A program made the position numbers and the translations under genes. Shown piece by piece: positions 43,201 to 53,314 of a stretch of DNA of 64,000 nt (its first letter is position 1; each line of letters opens with the position of its first letter). Location: assembly GCA_022496185.1 (NCBI GenBank), contig WTXG01000027.1, positions 1 to 64,000 on the forward strand, given 5' to 3'. Below the pieces are notes generated by a model, which was not told the DNA's origin, searched no databases, and saw only the letters and a program-made list of their open reading frames with translations. This stretch comes from Multifurca ochricompacta. Taxonomy: Eukaryota; Basidiomycota; Agaricomycetes; Russulales; Russulaceae.

Positions 43201-43670
43201 TCCGAAAGGCCGTCGAAGTTCACACCTTATCGGACCAATGACCTTGTCTGGCTGGAGGGAAAGAACATTCACACGTCACACCCCACTGCCAAATTAGCTC
43301 CCCGACGCCACGGACCTTTCATGATAACAAGGAAGCTGTCAGATGTGTCATATGAACTCAAACTTCCACCCACATGGAGAATTCACCCAGTCTTCCATGC
43401 CCGACTCCTGACACCGTACAGAGAGACAGCCCTGCATGGGGAAAACTTCCTGAGACCCCCCCTGAACTAATCGACGGAGAAGCGGAGTGGGAAGTGGAGC
43501 GGGTTCTAGATTCCTCACGTAAAGGCCGAGGGCGCAAGTTACACTACCTAATCAAGTGGAAAGGATTCCCAGACTCTGACAACTCGTGGGAGCCTGCCGG
43601 GAATATCTTTGCCCCAGCCCTTATCTCAGAGTTCCATGACCGACACCCAGAAGCGCCCAAGAATAGTTAA
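40207..43670 (+). pseudogene. GyA-3 pol (protease to chromodomain)
   Basis: Protease (40320-40437: ILIDSGATDNFISPRMAR) ends in a frameshift. RT fragments run from about 40640, with the palm [15 protein letters not shown] at 41350-41395 and a TGA at 41639-41641. A clean 507-codon frame (41950-43470) holds RNase H (HTDHSNLLYW), the integrase zinc-binding region (HPGIANTYALAKRDYWWPDMKKD, CADCQANK) and integrase core (SDRDPRFTSTF, YHPQTDGQSERTNQ). After one frameshift a chromodomain (EWEVERVLDSS, LIKWKGFPDSDNSWEPAG) ends at 43670. Best preserved GyA pol in the window. Confidence 0.92.
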
Positions 43671-43704
43671 AAGATGACCCAGATCCCAAGAAAATCCCCA
43701 GTAC

Positions 43705-44920
43705 ATGCTCCCACAGCAACGTCCTACAACTATCGAATCCATCATGTCCTTCATCGCTGCCAACGCTGCCATTGACGCTTTCGCCGCTACCACAGTAGTC
43801 GTCGAAAACTTCCCTTCCACTCACCCTTCCACACGTCCCTCCTCACCCATTGACTACGAGGCCGCCGAAGCCCGAGTCAAGAACCAGTCTCCCAACCCCA
43901 ACGACGACTTTGAACACTGTGAAGAACCGCATCCAAATGACCTGATAGGTATGGAGTCAGATGACGAGGTCCCCGAATTCCCCTTTTTCGTTAACAACCC
44001 GAACTCCTCCACGTACTACCGTTGGAGATCACCATGGGTGACGGGACCACCGCGATCGCCAAATACATCTTCTACACTAACGGAGGGATGGATGTGGCCG
44101 GATGCATGAAGAAGGACAGTCCCATCTACAGAGCTCCAGTATATCTGGAGGAGAGGTACACCGGTCGTCTGCATCACACCATGACTGACGAACAGCTTGG
44201 GCACCTGGCTGCTGAAGATTCGCAGGCCTTCGCCATCGACGAGGTGCTAAGTGACATGCGACTTCCGCATCTCAAAGCCGAGGTAATGAGACTGCGGAAG
44301 AATCTAACTTTACGCAAAACACTCAACCAACAGTACAAAGAACACGCGAAGATGATGGCCCGGCTGACCAATGGGATGTTCCAGGTCGAGCAGGAATTGG
44401 TGGAGATTCGAAAGAGGCTGGAAAAGGGGGATGCTTATCAGACAATTGCGGAAAGGTATGCCGACACATATGCCCGACCCCTGCCCCCGTGTTACTGCCG
44501 AATCGGTTTGAGATGCCGCGTATGCATGAGAACCCTCGAGGAGAGACGTGCTGGCGTTGTGATAGTAAGTATCACATCAGCTGGAACTGCCCCCTTAATC
44601 GCAAATGGTGTCGGCACTGTCGTAGCAACCTGCACTGGAGCAGGTTCTGCATCTTCCGCCGAATGGGAGTCGCCCCGACGATCAATAACCCGTCCGCATG
44701 GTGTGGCAAGTGCCTGCGTCACAATGCAGGACACCGAGAGTTGGACTGCCCCGTCTACGACCTGTGCCACTTGTGTGGTCGACGCGGCCCCTATGGATTC
44801 CTCCGCACTCACCAATGCCCCCAGGACGAGGACAAGGAGAACTATACAATGGATGATCGTAATGTAGCTGATGACTACTTGGAGCTGGTACAGGATGATG
44901 ACGGTACGAGTCGTTTCTAG
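43705..44920 (+). pseudogene. GyA-3 third ORF: coiled coil and zinc-knuckle array
   Basis: It starts with ATG 34 bases after the pol stop. An acidic, Ser/Pro-rich N-terminus (43705-44040) shifts frame near 44030 to a block with YLEERYTGRLHHTMTDEQLGHLAAED and a helix of about 60 residues (LKAEVMRLRKNLTLRKTLNQQYKEHAKMMARL...EIRKRLEKGD). A second frameshift near 44490 leads to the tail with knuckles CWRCDSKYHISWNC, CRHCRSNLHWSRFC, CGKCLRHNAGHRELDC and CHLCGRRGPYGFLRTHQC. It ends at TAG 44918-44920, about 30 bases before the 3' LTR. Function unknown; nucleic-acid binding is inferred from the knuckles. Confidence 0.78.
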
Positions 44921-44951
44921 CCGGGTCTGCTAGAACCAGAAGAGGGGGTGA

Positions 44952-45543
44952 TGTTACAACCTCTACCATCTGTCCCTGTTTTCTTTTTCCTCCCCAACAA
45001 CAACCCCTCTTCGCCACCCACTTTGCACTTCTCAATCATGTCTCCGTCCTGGGATCCGTCACGTGCTTTACTTCCATCCCCGTGACCCGCTTTGGACTTG
45101 TTGACATACTGTATACCTATGTTTGGTCCTTTATCTCTTATCTTGTTATCTCTTTATCTTTACGCCCGGACACTTACTTAATACCCTATCAGAAGCTAGA
45201 CTTTACGCCGTCCGCTTCCATATATTTGGGCCCACTTGACTCCGTGTCCTTATCTCGTAGACGCCCATCGAGTTACGTATATAAGTCCACTGTAGCTACA
45301 CTGTAGACCTCAGACTTGACTTATTGAATACATCGGTGCCTGTCTTCTGGACATCCCCTTGATCTCTGACTCAGTTGTCTCAAGTACTTCCGGTACTTTC
45401 CCGTTCAACATCGTCTTAGGGAGCGCCCCTTTGACTTTGACTCATCCCATCTCAACTCCAAGGAGCCTTATTGGTTTCTTATCCGAACTTACGAACCGCG
45501 CTGTCACACAAGTCGTGTGGAACATCCCGCACCAGGCGTAACA
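44952..45543 (+). repeat. GyA-3 3' LTR
   Basis: This 592-bp LTR (TGTTACAACC...GTAACA) follows the tract AGAAGAGGGGGTGA. It contains AGACTTGACTT at 45312-45322, as in the 5' LTR of the same element. Confidence 0.94.
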
Positions 45544-46002
45544 CTGTTCCTCAGGACGATGTTAAGCGGAAGAGTGCCAAAAGCACTTGAGACGAAACAA
45601 GTCAAAGATCAAAGGAATGTCCAGAAGACAAGCACCGATGTATTGAATAAGTCAAGTCTGAAGTCTACAAGATAGCTACAGCGGACTTATATACGTAACA
45701 TGATGGGCATCTACGAGATAAGAGTTATGGAGTCAGGTGAACCTGAATATACAAAAGCAGATGGCGTAAAGCCTAGCTTCTGATAGGGGATTAAGTAAGT
45801 GTCCAGTTGTAAGATAAGGAGATAAGAAGGTAATCAAAGACAAACAATGAGTCAATAAGTACAACACAAGTCATGGGGAGGGGCGTAAGGCATGTGACAG
45901 ATCCCAGGACAGAGATGTAATCAAGAAGTGCATGGTGGGCAGTAACGAGGGGTTCTCATTGGGGAGGGTAAAGAAAACAGGGAGACTTGGCAATGGTTGT
46001 AA
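45544..46002 (-). repeat. Truncated GyA LTR (minus)
   Basis: This 459-bp piece of a minus-strand GyA LTR lacks about the terminal 115 bp on its left side, where GyA-3 abuts. It ends with TGTAACA at 46002 against an inverted CoA leader. It carries the pairing segment AAGTCAAGTCT (plus-strand sense) at 45649-45659. It is a scar of recombination or deletion rather than a clean insertion. Confidence 0.8.
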
Positions 46003-46448
46003 CACTGTGGGGTGTTAAGGTGCACAGACAGTAAATAGAAAAGCTCACAGGAAGAAGCTGGTGGGAAAGACTTTTGAAGCTTTTGAGAGCTTAGTGTGCA
46101 AGAGCAAGATGGGCTGTAATGAACAGAAGGGAATACAGATCAGTATGAGTGGCAGGGCCCATAACCTGTCAAACAATCATGCTGCTGGTTATACTGACTG
46201 CAGTTAGTAGCAGTAAGGCTAGAAAGACAAGTTATACTTCAGAGGAAGAAGAACTCTGTATTAACTATACTACTGACCTAGAAAGACAAGTTATCTACAT
46301 AGAGAATGTTAGTCAAAGGAAAAGTAGAAAGTAAAGTAAAGACAACTTACACTTCAGAGGAAGAAGAACTCTGAAGTGTAAAGGACAAAACAGACACCCT
46401 TATATATGTCAAGGAATGGTCTGTGCGCACTGGGAATAAGTCCACAAG
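46003..46448 (-). repeat. CoA-3 head: leader start and truncated 5' LTR (minus)
   Basis: Positions 46003-46166 are the reverse complement of the first 164 bases after a CoA 5' LTR, including the primer site (46152-46166). The LTR runs from 46167 to 46448, where it stops within the ...GTCCACAAG motif that other copies continue with TGCCGG. The intron, exon 2 and joined copy are all present. The remainder of the LTR is lost at the MULE junction. Confidence 0.85.
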
Positions 46449-47335
46449 AGCGAACCCAACTCTCCCCCACCACTGACATCCCTAAAGCAGTAATATCATC
46501 ACACAACATCCTAAAAGTGGTATTATTGTCACATGACTATGATTTGTAATAATATTTATTTTAAAAAGGAAAGTTATCAACAAATATTTATTTTAAAAAG
46601 GAACATTATTGTTGATCATTGATCAATGAAATATCATTACAAATTAAAGTCATGTGACATGTAGACAATGTTCTCTCAAGCACTGTAACCTAATAATGTC
46701 CTCCCTCCTCCTTCCTCCTGTCCACGCAATGGACAATAACACTCATTCTGCTACAAAAATATGTTCCAAGGCATGGTGTAAAAATCTTGTACCTTTACAC
46801 GTACTGCACAAGGCTTGTGACCACTGTTGAAAGCAAGATAGGATAAACAAGAAGGCCCAAAGAGTTCATGAGAGCAAGAAAAAGAAGCAAAAGGAGTTCA
46901 ATGAGTGCACAGTGGGTGAAAAATCCAAGAGGGTGGATGAAGACACATCAGGAGATGAAAGAATCTTGAGCAGACCTTGGGCTGTGGGCAATCTCCTAAA
47001 GAGCAAGGATGAAATTGATTATCTGGTAATCACTAATTTCTATGGACATAGATAACAATTAACAGTATAATCTACAGATATTTGATACTGGAGAGAAATT
47101 GTTTGGCTCCCTTTGAATGCAATTTAGAGCATATCACAATATACAGTTTAGAGGAACTTTCACTGTTCCAAATGACCCACTGGTTTCTGATAGAGAATGC
47201 ATTGACATGATTGTTAAGGAAATCTGGAGGGTGACAGGGTATAGATTTATGTGAGTGGTATGCCCAATGCTATAATTATATGACATTTACTGGATTAGTG
47301 TGAAGGATCATAAGCAACTGCAAATGGGACACTGA

Positions 47336-50180
47336 ATGCAGCTTTGGTGCAGCCAGGACAAAGCAAGAAAGAAGAAATCAACAGTTTCCAAAGTGCCAAA
47401 TGCACAACATCACGATAACATTGGAATGAAGCAGTACCCATGCCACAGTCAACTACATATTACTTGCCAAGGACACATGCCAGGAGGGGATAAGACAATC
47501 ACCATTCAACTTGAACATCACATGAAGCATGTACATTACATTGACATCGCCCTGCCACCTGGTGCCATGGATACAATTTGAGAGAACATCAAATGGTTAA
47601 CACCTGCTGCAATGGTCACAAAGGTGCAGGCAACATATCCATCCATAACATCAGCACAGATCCACACAGCTTGGATCCAGATGAGCCAGATATTCTGGCA
47701 TCATGATCACCTACAGCTACCTTCAGCACAAAAGCTTCTTAATGAATATCATGATGATGTTGATGTTTTCTTACCAAAGAACATTCCTGAAGGGGTTGAT
47801 ATGCTTTGTTGGGGTATGAAAAAGATCGAGAAGCCATTGCATGGAAAGATAATCAAAGTAGGACTTGACACAACATGTAAGCATATCATATCTAACTTTT
47901 GGAAAAGTAAGCTTACAAATCCATCCAGATAATACAAACTCGAAGCATCTTGAGCTATACAGCATGATGGCAGAGCATGATAATGCAGGCTTTCCAGTGT
48001 CATATTGCCTTCTGTCAACTGCAACATCAATAGAGCAGGGGAAATGAAAGAAAGCACTTGCAGGATGGGCTACATGCATCAAAGAGGCATATCAAATAAA
48101 TCCAGTCTTCATGCATGTTGATAAAGACATGGCAGAAATCAGCATGGCAAAAGAAGTCTGGAATGTGAAGATCAACTTATGCTGGTGGCACTTCTGTTGA
48201 GCAGTGCAGAGTCAGCTGCATCAGGCAAAACTTGCCACAACGCCATACAATGTTCAGCAGGCCCACATAGAGTTTCCATTCATTGACATGATGTTTATCC
48301 CTCTTGGATGCATTGATCCTGAAGAATATGAGGGCAGTGTACCTGATGATATAGAAAACATATGATGAACAGGCATGTGCGCGCAGTGATACTGACTGTG
48401 GTTAGCATGTAAGACTAAAGGGACAAGTTATACTTCAGAGGAGAAGAAAACTCTATTATACTATACTACACACCTAAAGGGACAAGTTATCTACAAGAGA
48501 CGGTTAGTCAAAGGTAAGGTAGTAAGTAGAGTAGGAATGACTTACACTTCAGAGGAGAAGAAAACTCTGAAGTGTAAGAGACGAAATAGACACCCTTATA
48601 TACACTTGAAGGGATGGTCTGTGCGCAATGGAATGCGCTAGAATGTACTACTGAGGGACTAAGGCCATTGGCCAGTGAGATATCACATGCTACACAGGAT
48701 TACTAAGGTACATCAGTCAGCTGCTGCGCATCGCGAGAAAGAAAGTAATAATGATATGGTAAAAAGTCTGAGACTCCGAATCTTTATCTAATCTAATCTT
48801 GCACAGCTTAGACCCTAACCTAGATGCCTGAAGCACCTCAAGACACATGCCGTGTCAACAACATACACCCTACACAAGCACAGATGAGTGCCTGGAACAT
48901 GATCACAGGGGGATCTAATACTTTGTCCATCATGATTCCTGCACAAAAGGCACCATCAACATCAGCACCAGAACCTGCTCCCACTCATAAATCACATCAT
49001 TGCAACACTGATAAAGAAACTCAGGTAACTAAGGACCTACATATCACCATCAAGGTACCCCCCCTCCACATCACACCAGCCTTGTCACAGGGACCTATCA
49101 TTCCACATGAGCCTGAAAACAGTGATGATGAAGACAAGGAGGGGGTACAGAATGAAACCCAACAGAATTTTTGCCCAGCCATTTACCACCAGCCAATTGT
49201 TGCGATGCTAGAAAGGCATTACTGTGCCCATCCATTGATTCCAGGGTATGCACACCCAAGTCCTGAGGGGATCAAGAAGTGGGCTGTTTGGCAAATGTAC
49301 AGGTTCTGTGTTAAGTATGACTTATGAGAGGCATGGGCATACCTTTGGGAAAACTGGTATTGAAAGGGCTGGTGGGAGCTGTGGGTGCAGTCAGCACATC
49401 CAGAAATACCTGTCTTGAAAACAACAATGATTTTAGAAAGCCAGTAAGTATGGATCAGCTGTTGAGAATTCCAAGACTTACCTTTGATCCAGTTGGCAAC
49501 AAATAAAGCATGATTTCCTCCATCACTTTCACATGCTGCAGTGTGATCTTCTAGTCTGGATTCTGATCACCAAACTTGCACCATCATATTATCGAAAGTT
49601 AGAATGCTTACTTACAGATACTGGCCATTATCGAGAGCTCCCATCATGGTGTAAGCAATTCAAGCAAAATTGGAAGAAACTATTGAAAATGCCTATAACA
49701 ATGCCTATTAATGAAGCTTATCAGCCAGATGTAAAGCGGTGGATCTGTACCTGTCCTGTGATGGTACTGAACCAGTTCCTTCTCTGCAAACATCTTGTTC
49801 AAGCTGTTCAGCCAGTTTCACCACTGTTCTTCCTCGAAGTAAGGCATCAGCAGACAGCCCCAATATGGAGTCACCCCCTCTTGAAACCACATAGTGAAGA
49901 TCTCTCAGCACCTCAAAATGTTACAAGAATAGATAAGGTGGCCCCTGGAGCAGATGATGGCAAGAGAGAGGATGGCAGTGATGACAACAATGATGACAAT
50001 GACAACAATGGTGATGACAATGATGACAATGAAGTACAAGATTTCCAACTAGCATTGCAAGAGGGTTCGACATTTGAAGAGGCCATGAATGAGAATATCA
50101 AGGTTATTGGAGAATTTCTTGAAGGACTGAAGTACCAGGTCCAATTTAGGGACCACCATATGCTCCAAGTGCTGGAATGA
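47336..50180 (+). pseudogene. MULE transposase remnant with SWIM finger
   Basis: Short frames carry MULE-like sequence: IHTAWIQMSQIFWHHDHLQLPSAQKLL (47650-47740), a region ending SYCLLSTATSIEQGK (about 48000-48045), then NPVFMHVDKDMAEISMAKEVW and INLCWWHF (48095-48200), the typical Asp-containing block and C-x2-H motif of MULE transposases. After the solo LTR at 48363-48860 the frame 49533-50180 has a SWIM finger, WICTCPVMVLNQFLLCKH (CxC...CxH), and an Asp/Asn-rich acidic tail. Stops and frameshifts are numerous, so the enzyme is dead. Confidence 0.72.
48363..48860 (-). repeat. CoA solo LTR (minus) with TSD ACATA
   Basis: This 498-bp minus-strand LTR is flanked by ACATA (48358-48362 and 48861-48865) inside the MULE. 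Exon 2 is ATAACTTGTCCCTTTAG in both copies, a variant (CCCTTTAG) not seen in the other LTRs but shared by its two copies. Confidence 0.94.
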
Positions 50181-50588
50181 GAGGGTGGCTCATTCTTGAG
50201 GCTAGCACAGACTTGCATAAAAAAAGAGAGGCAGATGAGGACAACAAGAGGATTATCACCAACTACATGGCAACCAGAAACAAGCACCACAATGTTCTAC
50301 TGCTCTAGACCCACATGTTCCAATGAGAACACATGATACACAATAAAAGTCATAAAATAGCTAGACATACAGTAGTGAGAACGCACAAGAATGCCAAAGT
50401 TCTTATCTTATCTTATTCCAACTGATTTATAATGATATTTCATTGATAACTTTCCTTTTTAAAAATAAACATTATTACAAATCATGGTCGTGTGACAATA
50501 ATACCACTTTAGGGTTGTCAGCATGGGGGAGAATAAGGTGACTTGCTAAGAGTTATCTGAACTTATTCCAACTGATTTGTAATGATAT

Positions 50589-51088
50589 TGTGAAACAGGC
50601 ATGTGCGCAGCATACTGACTGTAAGGTTAGCGGGTTAAGCTAGAAAGACAAGTTTACTTCAGAGGTAGAAGAAACTCTATTATACTATACTACACACCTA
50701 GAAAGACAAGTTTCTATATACAGAGTTAGTCTATAGGTAGTGAAGATAGTAGAGAGGATGACTTACACTTCAGAGGTAGAAGAAACTCTGAAGTGTAGAG
50801 GACGAAACAGACACCCTTATATACAGTTCAAGGGATGGTCTGTGCACTGGGAATAAGTCCACAAGTGCCGGACAAAGTCCAAACAATAAACAAGAGAGAT
50901 AAAGGCCATTGGCCAATACAGAAATCACATGTTACATGGTGTATCAGTCAGCTACTGCGGATTGTGAGAAAGAAAGTAATAATGATAATGTAAAAAGTCC
51001 AAAACTCCGGTATCTAATCTAATCTACAAAGTAGCTAATCTAATCACCTGATGCCTGAAGCATCACCGAACATCTTCTGTGTTCAACA
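50589..51088 (-). repeat. CoA solo LTR (minus) with TSD GATAT
   Basis: This 500-bp minus-strand LTR is flanked by GATAT (50584-50588 and 51089-51093) inside the duplicated MULE end. Exon 2 is AAACTTGTCTTTCTAG in both copies. It is the closest full-length relative of the old remnant at 6355-6644. Confidence 0.93.
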
Positions 51089-51389
51089 GATATTTCATTT
51101 GATAACTCTCCTTTTTAAAATAAAAATTATTACAAATCATAGTTGTGTGACAATAATACCACTTTTAGGATGTTGTGTGACAATACTACCACTTTAGGGA
51201 TGTCAGTGGTGGGGGAGAGTAAGGTAAGGTGACTTCACAACTGAGCGTACAATTGAGACCTCCTAAACCGGTTTAGGTGCCACATTCATGTCACTTGCAC
51301 TTGCACTATACCCTCGCTGGGCTTAGTTCCGAAGCGAAGCACTCCAGTGACATGCTAAGGTATATGCTGCTGAATAGTCAACAGCTGAG

Positions 51390-51891
51390 TAGTGATGTTC
51401 CGGCCCGGCTTGGCCCAAAAGCCGCGGCTTTGGCTCAGCCTGGGGCAGCTCCGGCTTTCCTGAAGTCTGGGCCGAGCCAAAGCCGCCACAGACGGCTTGG
51501 CCCTGGCCTGGCTTGGCCCAAGCCGTGGCTTTTGGCAGAGAAAGTTTTATGACATATAACTAGTAGTTATAGTTCAGCTAATCCAAATATGACTTAGTGT
51601 GTTACGTATTGCAAAGCTATATCGAAGAAAAAGTTTGAAATGCCGCAATAAACATGATCACGTGACCCAAATCAACCACTTTGTGATCAGATTTCTACTG
51701 ATTTTGATGATTGCTATTGCACTTGTATGTGCTGTTGAAAGCCACGGCCTGAGCCAGCGGCTTTGGCTTTTAGTTTCTCTGAGCCAGGCCAAAGCCCTTG
51801 CTGGGCCGTCACAATGGCCTGGCTTGGCCCAGCCCAAACAGGCCCGGCTTGGCCCGGCTTCCGGCTTTGAGCCGGGCCAGGCACATCACTA
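51390..51891. mobile_element. hAT-like MITE copy 1, TSD CAGCTGAG
   Basis: This 502-bp element has ends TAGTGATGTTCC and GGCACATCACTA and is flanked by the 8-bp CAGCTGAG (51382-51389 and 51892-51899). Both ends are GC-rich with repeated GGCCCGGCTTGGCC and AAGCCGCGGCTTT motifs; the centre is AT-rich. No transposase is encoded. A second copy lies inverted at 52707-53182. Confidence 0.9.
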
Positions 51892-51899
51892 CAGCTGAG

Positions 51900-52698
51900 G
51901 TTGGTGATGGTCCAGTTTCAACGCAGAATGCCCCAGAGGTTCAATTTTCATTCTATATTACCCGTATGTCGTACCTACATGCTTGATCGACCACCAGCCC
52001 GAGGTGGCCAAGGCCAACCAATGCTGTCCAGTGTCTTGCCTTTTGTCCTCCAACAGCTGTCGAGGTCGTTATCTTCCTGAGGAATCGGATCTCATCATTA
52101 ATTCATTCATACATTCTGACAGCTTCAGTGCAAGGTGTATTCCGTTTTGGCAGTGTCCGTTTTCTGTGGTGTTTCCTACATCGCGATGGTTTCGATTGCT
52201 CACTCCATGGTTTACCTATATATGCCCTCCTTTCCCTTCCCGGTCCAGCTGCCTCCGCTATGTCTCTCTGCATTGATGTTGATCTTGAGCGGGCCATGTT
52301 TGGTGCGCCCACCATGTTAATATTCTGTCAGCTTGCGTTGCTCATTCCCAATTATCAGGTAGTGACCCATCATCTGAGCGGGCTACAGTACGTCAGCGAT
52401 CTCTCAGAGGTGCGAGCACATCTGCAATTAGGGCACGAACAAGTGCCACCTCCAGTCGTATATCCTAAATTGGCTTTCCAGACGCGAATTATTTTCCCCA
52501 GGGCGTTCAAAACGTCGGATCGTTTCATGGCCTGACCGTACACAAGGGTGGGTGGCCGACTTTAAGCCACGATGTCAGGGCCAGATGTCAATATGTTTAT
52601 TCTAGATGTCGCTCGTGTTACATCTCTTTCTTCTCAAGGACAGAATGAAACACAAAATGGTTTGTGAATTTATCTTGTTCAAATGTGGTTCTCATAGA
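51900..52698. other. Unassigned sequence between the two MITE copies
   Basis: About 800 bp of non-repetitive sequence. A plus-strand frame (52128-52535) includes MSLCIDVDLERAMFGAPTMLIFCQLALLIPNYQVV but I recognise no family and no splice support, so I do not call a gene. It could contain upstream exons or promoter of the DUF6535 gene, separated from it by the second MITE. Confidence 0.3.
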
Positions 52699-52706
52699 AT
52701 AGCCAG

Positions 52707-53182
52707 TAGTGATGTGCCTGGCCCGGCTCAAAGCCGGAAGCCGGGCCAAGCCAGGCCATTGTGATGGCCCAGCAAGGGCTTTGGCCCGGCTCAGAGAAGC
52801 TAAAAGCCAAAGCCGCTGGCTCAGGCCGTGGCTTTCAACAGCACATACAAGTGCAATAGCAATCATCAAAATCAGTAGAAATCTGATCACAAAGTGGTTG
52901 ATTTGGGTCATGTGATCATGTTTATCGCAGCATTTCAAACTTTTTCTTCGATATAGCTTTGCAATACGTAACACACTAAGTCATATTTGGATTAGCTGAA
53001 CTATAACTACTAGTTATATGTCATAAAATTTTCTCTGCCAAAAGCCGCGGCTTGGGCCAAGCCGGGCCAGGGCAAGCCGTCTGTGGCAGCTTTGGCTCGG
53101 CCCAGACTTCAGGAAAGCCGGAGCCGCCTCAGGCCGAGCCAAAGCCGCGGCTTTTGGGCCAAGCCGGGCCGGAACATCACTA
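52707..53182. mobile_element. hAT-like MITE copy 2 (inverted), TSD ATAGCCAG
   Basis: This 476-bp element (TAGTGATGTGCC...GGAACATCACTA) is the inverted relative of 51390-51891 and is flanked by ATAGCCAG (52699-52706 and 53183-53190). It ends about 130 bp before the first plausible ATG of the DUF6535 gene, so it probably lies in that gene's promoter or 5' region. Confidence 0.92.
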
Positions 53183-53314
53183 ATAGCCAGGTATCCAACT
53201 ACCAGCATCTTCTGTGAAGCAGAACCCGCCCCAAACCGCAGGTGTGTGGCGCATTTTCCGTTACGTTTTCGGAGTGTCAACAGCATCGCACAGGGAACAT
53301 CGCCCACCCTAGAG

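Larger units (their letters stand above)
30619..45543 (+). mobile_element. GyA-3 Ty3/Gypsy chromovirus, 5' LTR split by GyA-2
   Basis: The 5' LTR starts at 30619 (TGTTACAACCTC), is interrupted at 31176 by GyA-2, resumes at 38641 and ends at 38681. The internal region (38682-44951) carries gag, protease, RT, RNase H, integrase, chromodomain and the third ORF. The 3' LTR is 44952-45543. The flanks do not match (ATCCT left, CTGTT right), so at least one outer junction was rearranged after insertion. Confidence 0.9.
46449..51236 (+). mobile_element. MULE-type DNA transposon with long inverted ends
   Basis: Left and right ends are inverted repeats of over 100 bp containing CTCTCCCCCACCACTGACAT and blocks of GTGGTATTATTGTCACA and ATGATTTGTAATAAT (46459-46580 against 51100-51220). 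The right terminal block is duplicated (about 50400-50570 and 50571-51236). Inside are remnants of a transposase with a SWIM zinc finger. Two CoA solo LTRs interrupt it. No clear 9-11 bp TSD is visible, and the left end adjoins a truncated LTR. Confidence 0.75.

Noticed and set aside
51262..51277. Perfect 16-bp palindrome CCTAAACCGGTTTAGG just right of the MULE
   Set aside because: Single occurrence; could be chance or a transcription-factor site, with no further support.
51599..51898. Frame starting MLRIAKLYRRKSLKC inside the MITE and its inverted partner at 52618-52974
   Set aside because: The frame is the same in both MITE copies because the DNA is repeated. It spans the GC-rich subterminal repeats and resembles no protein.
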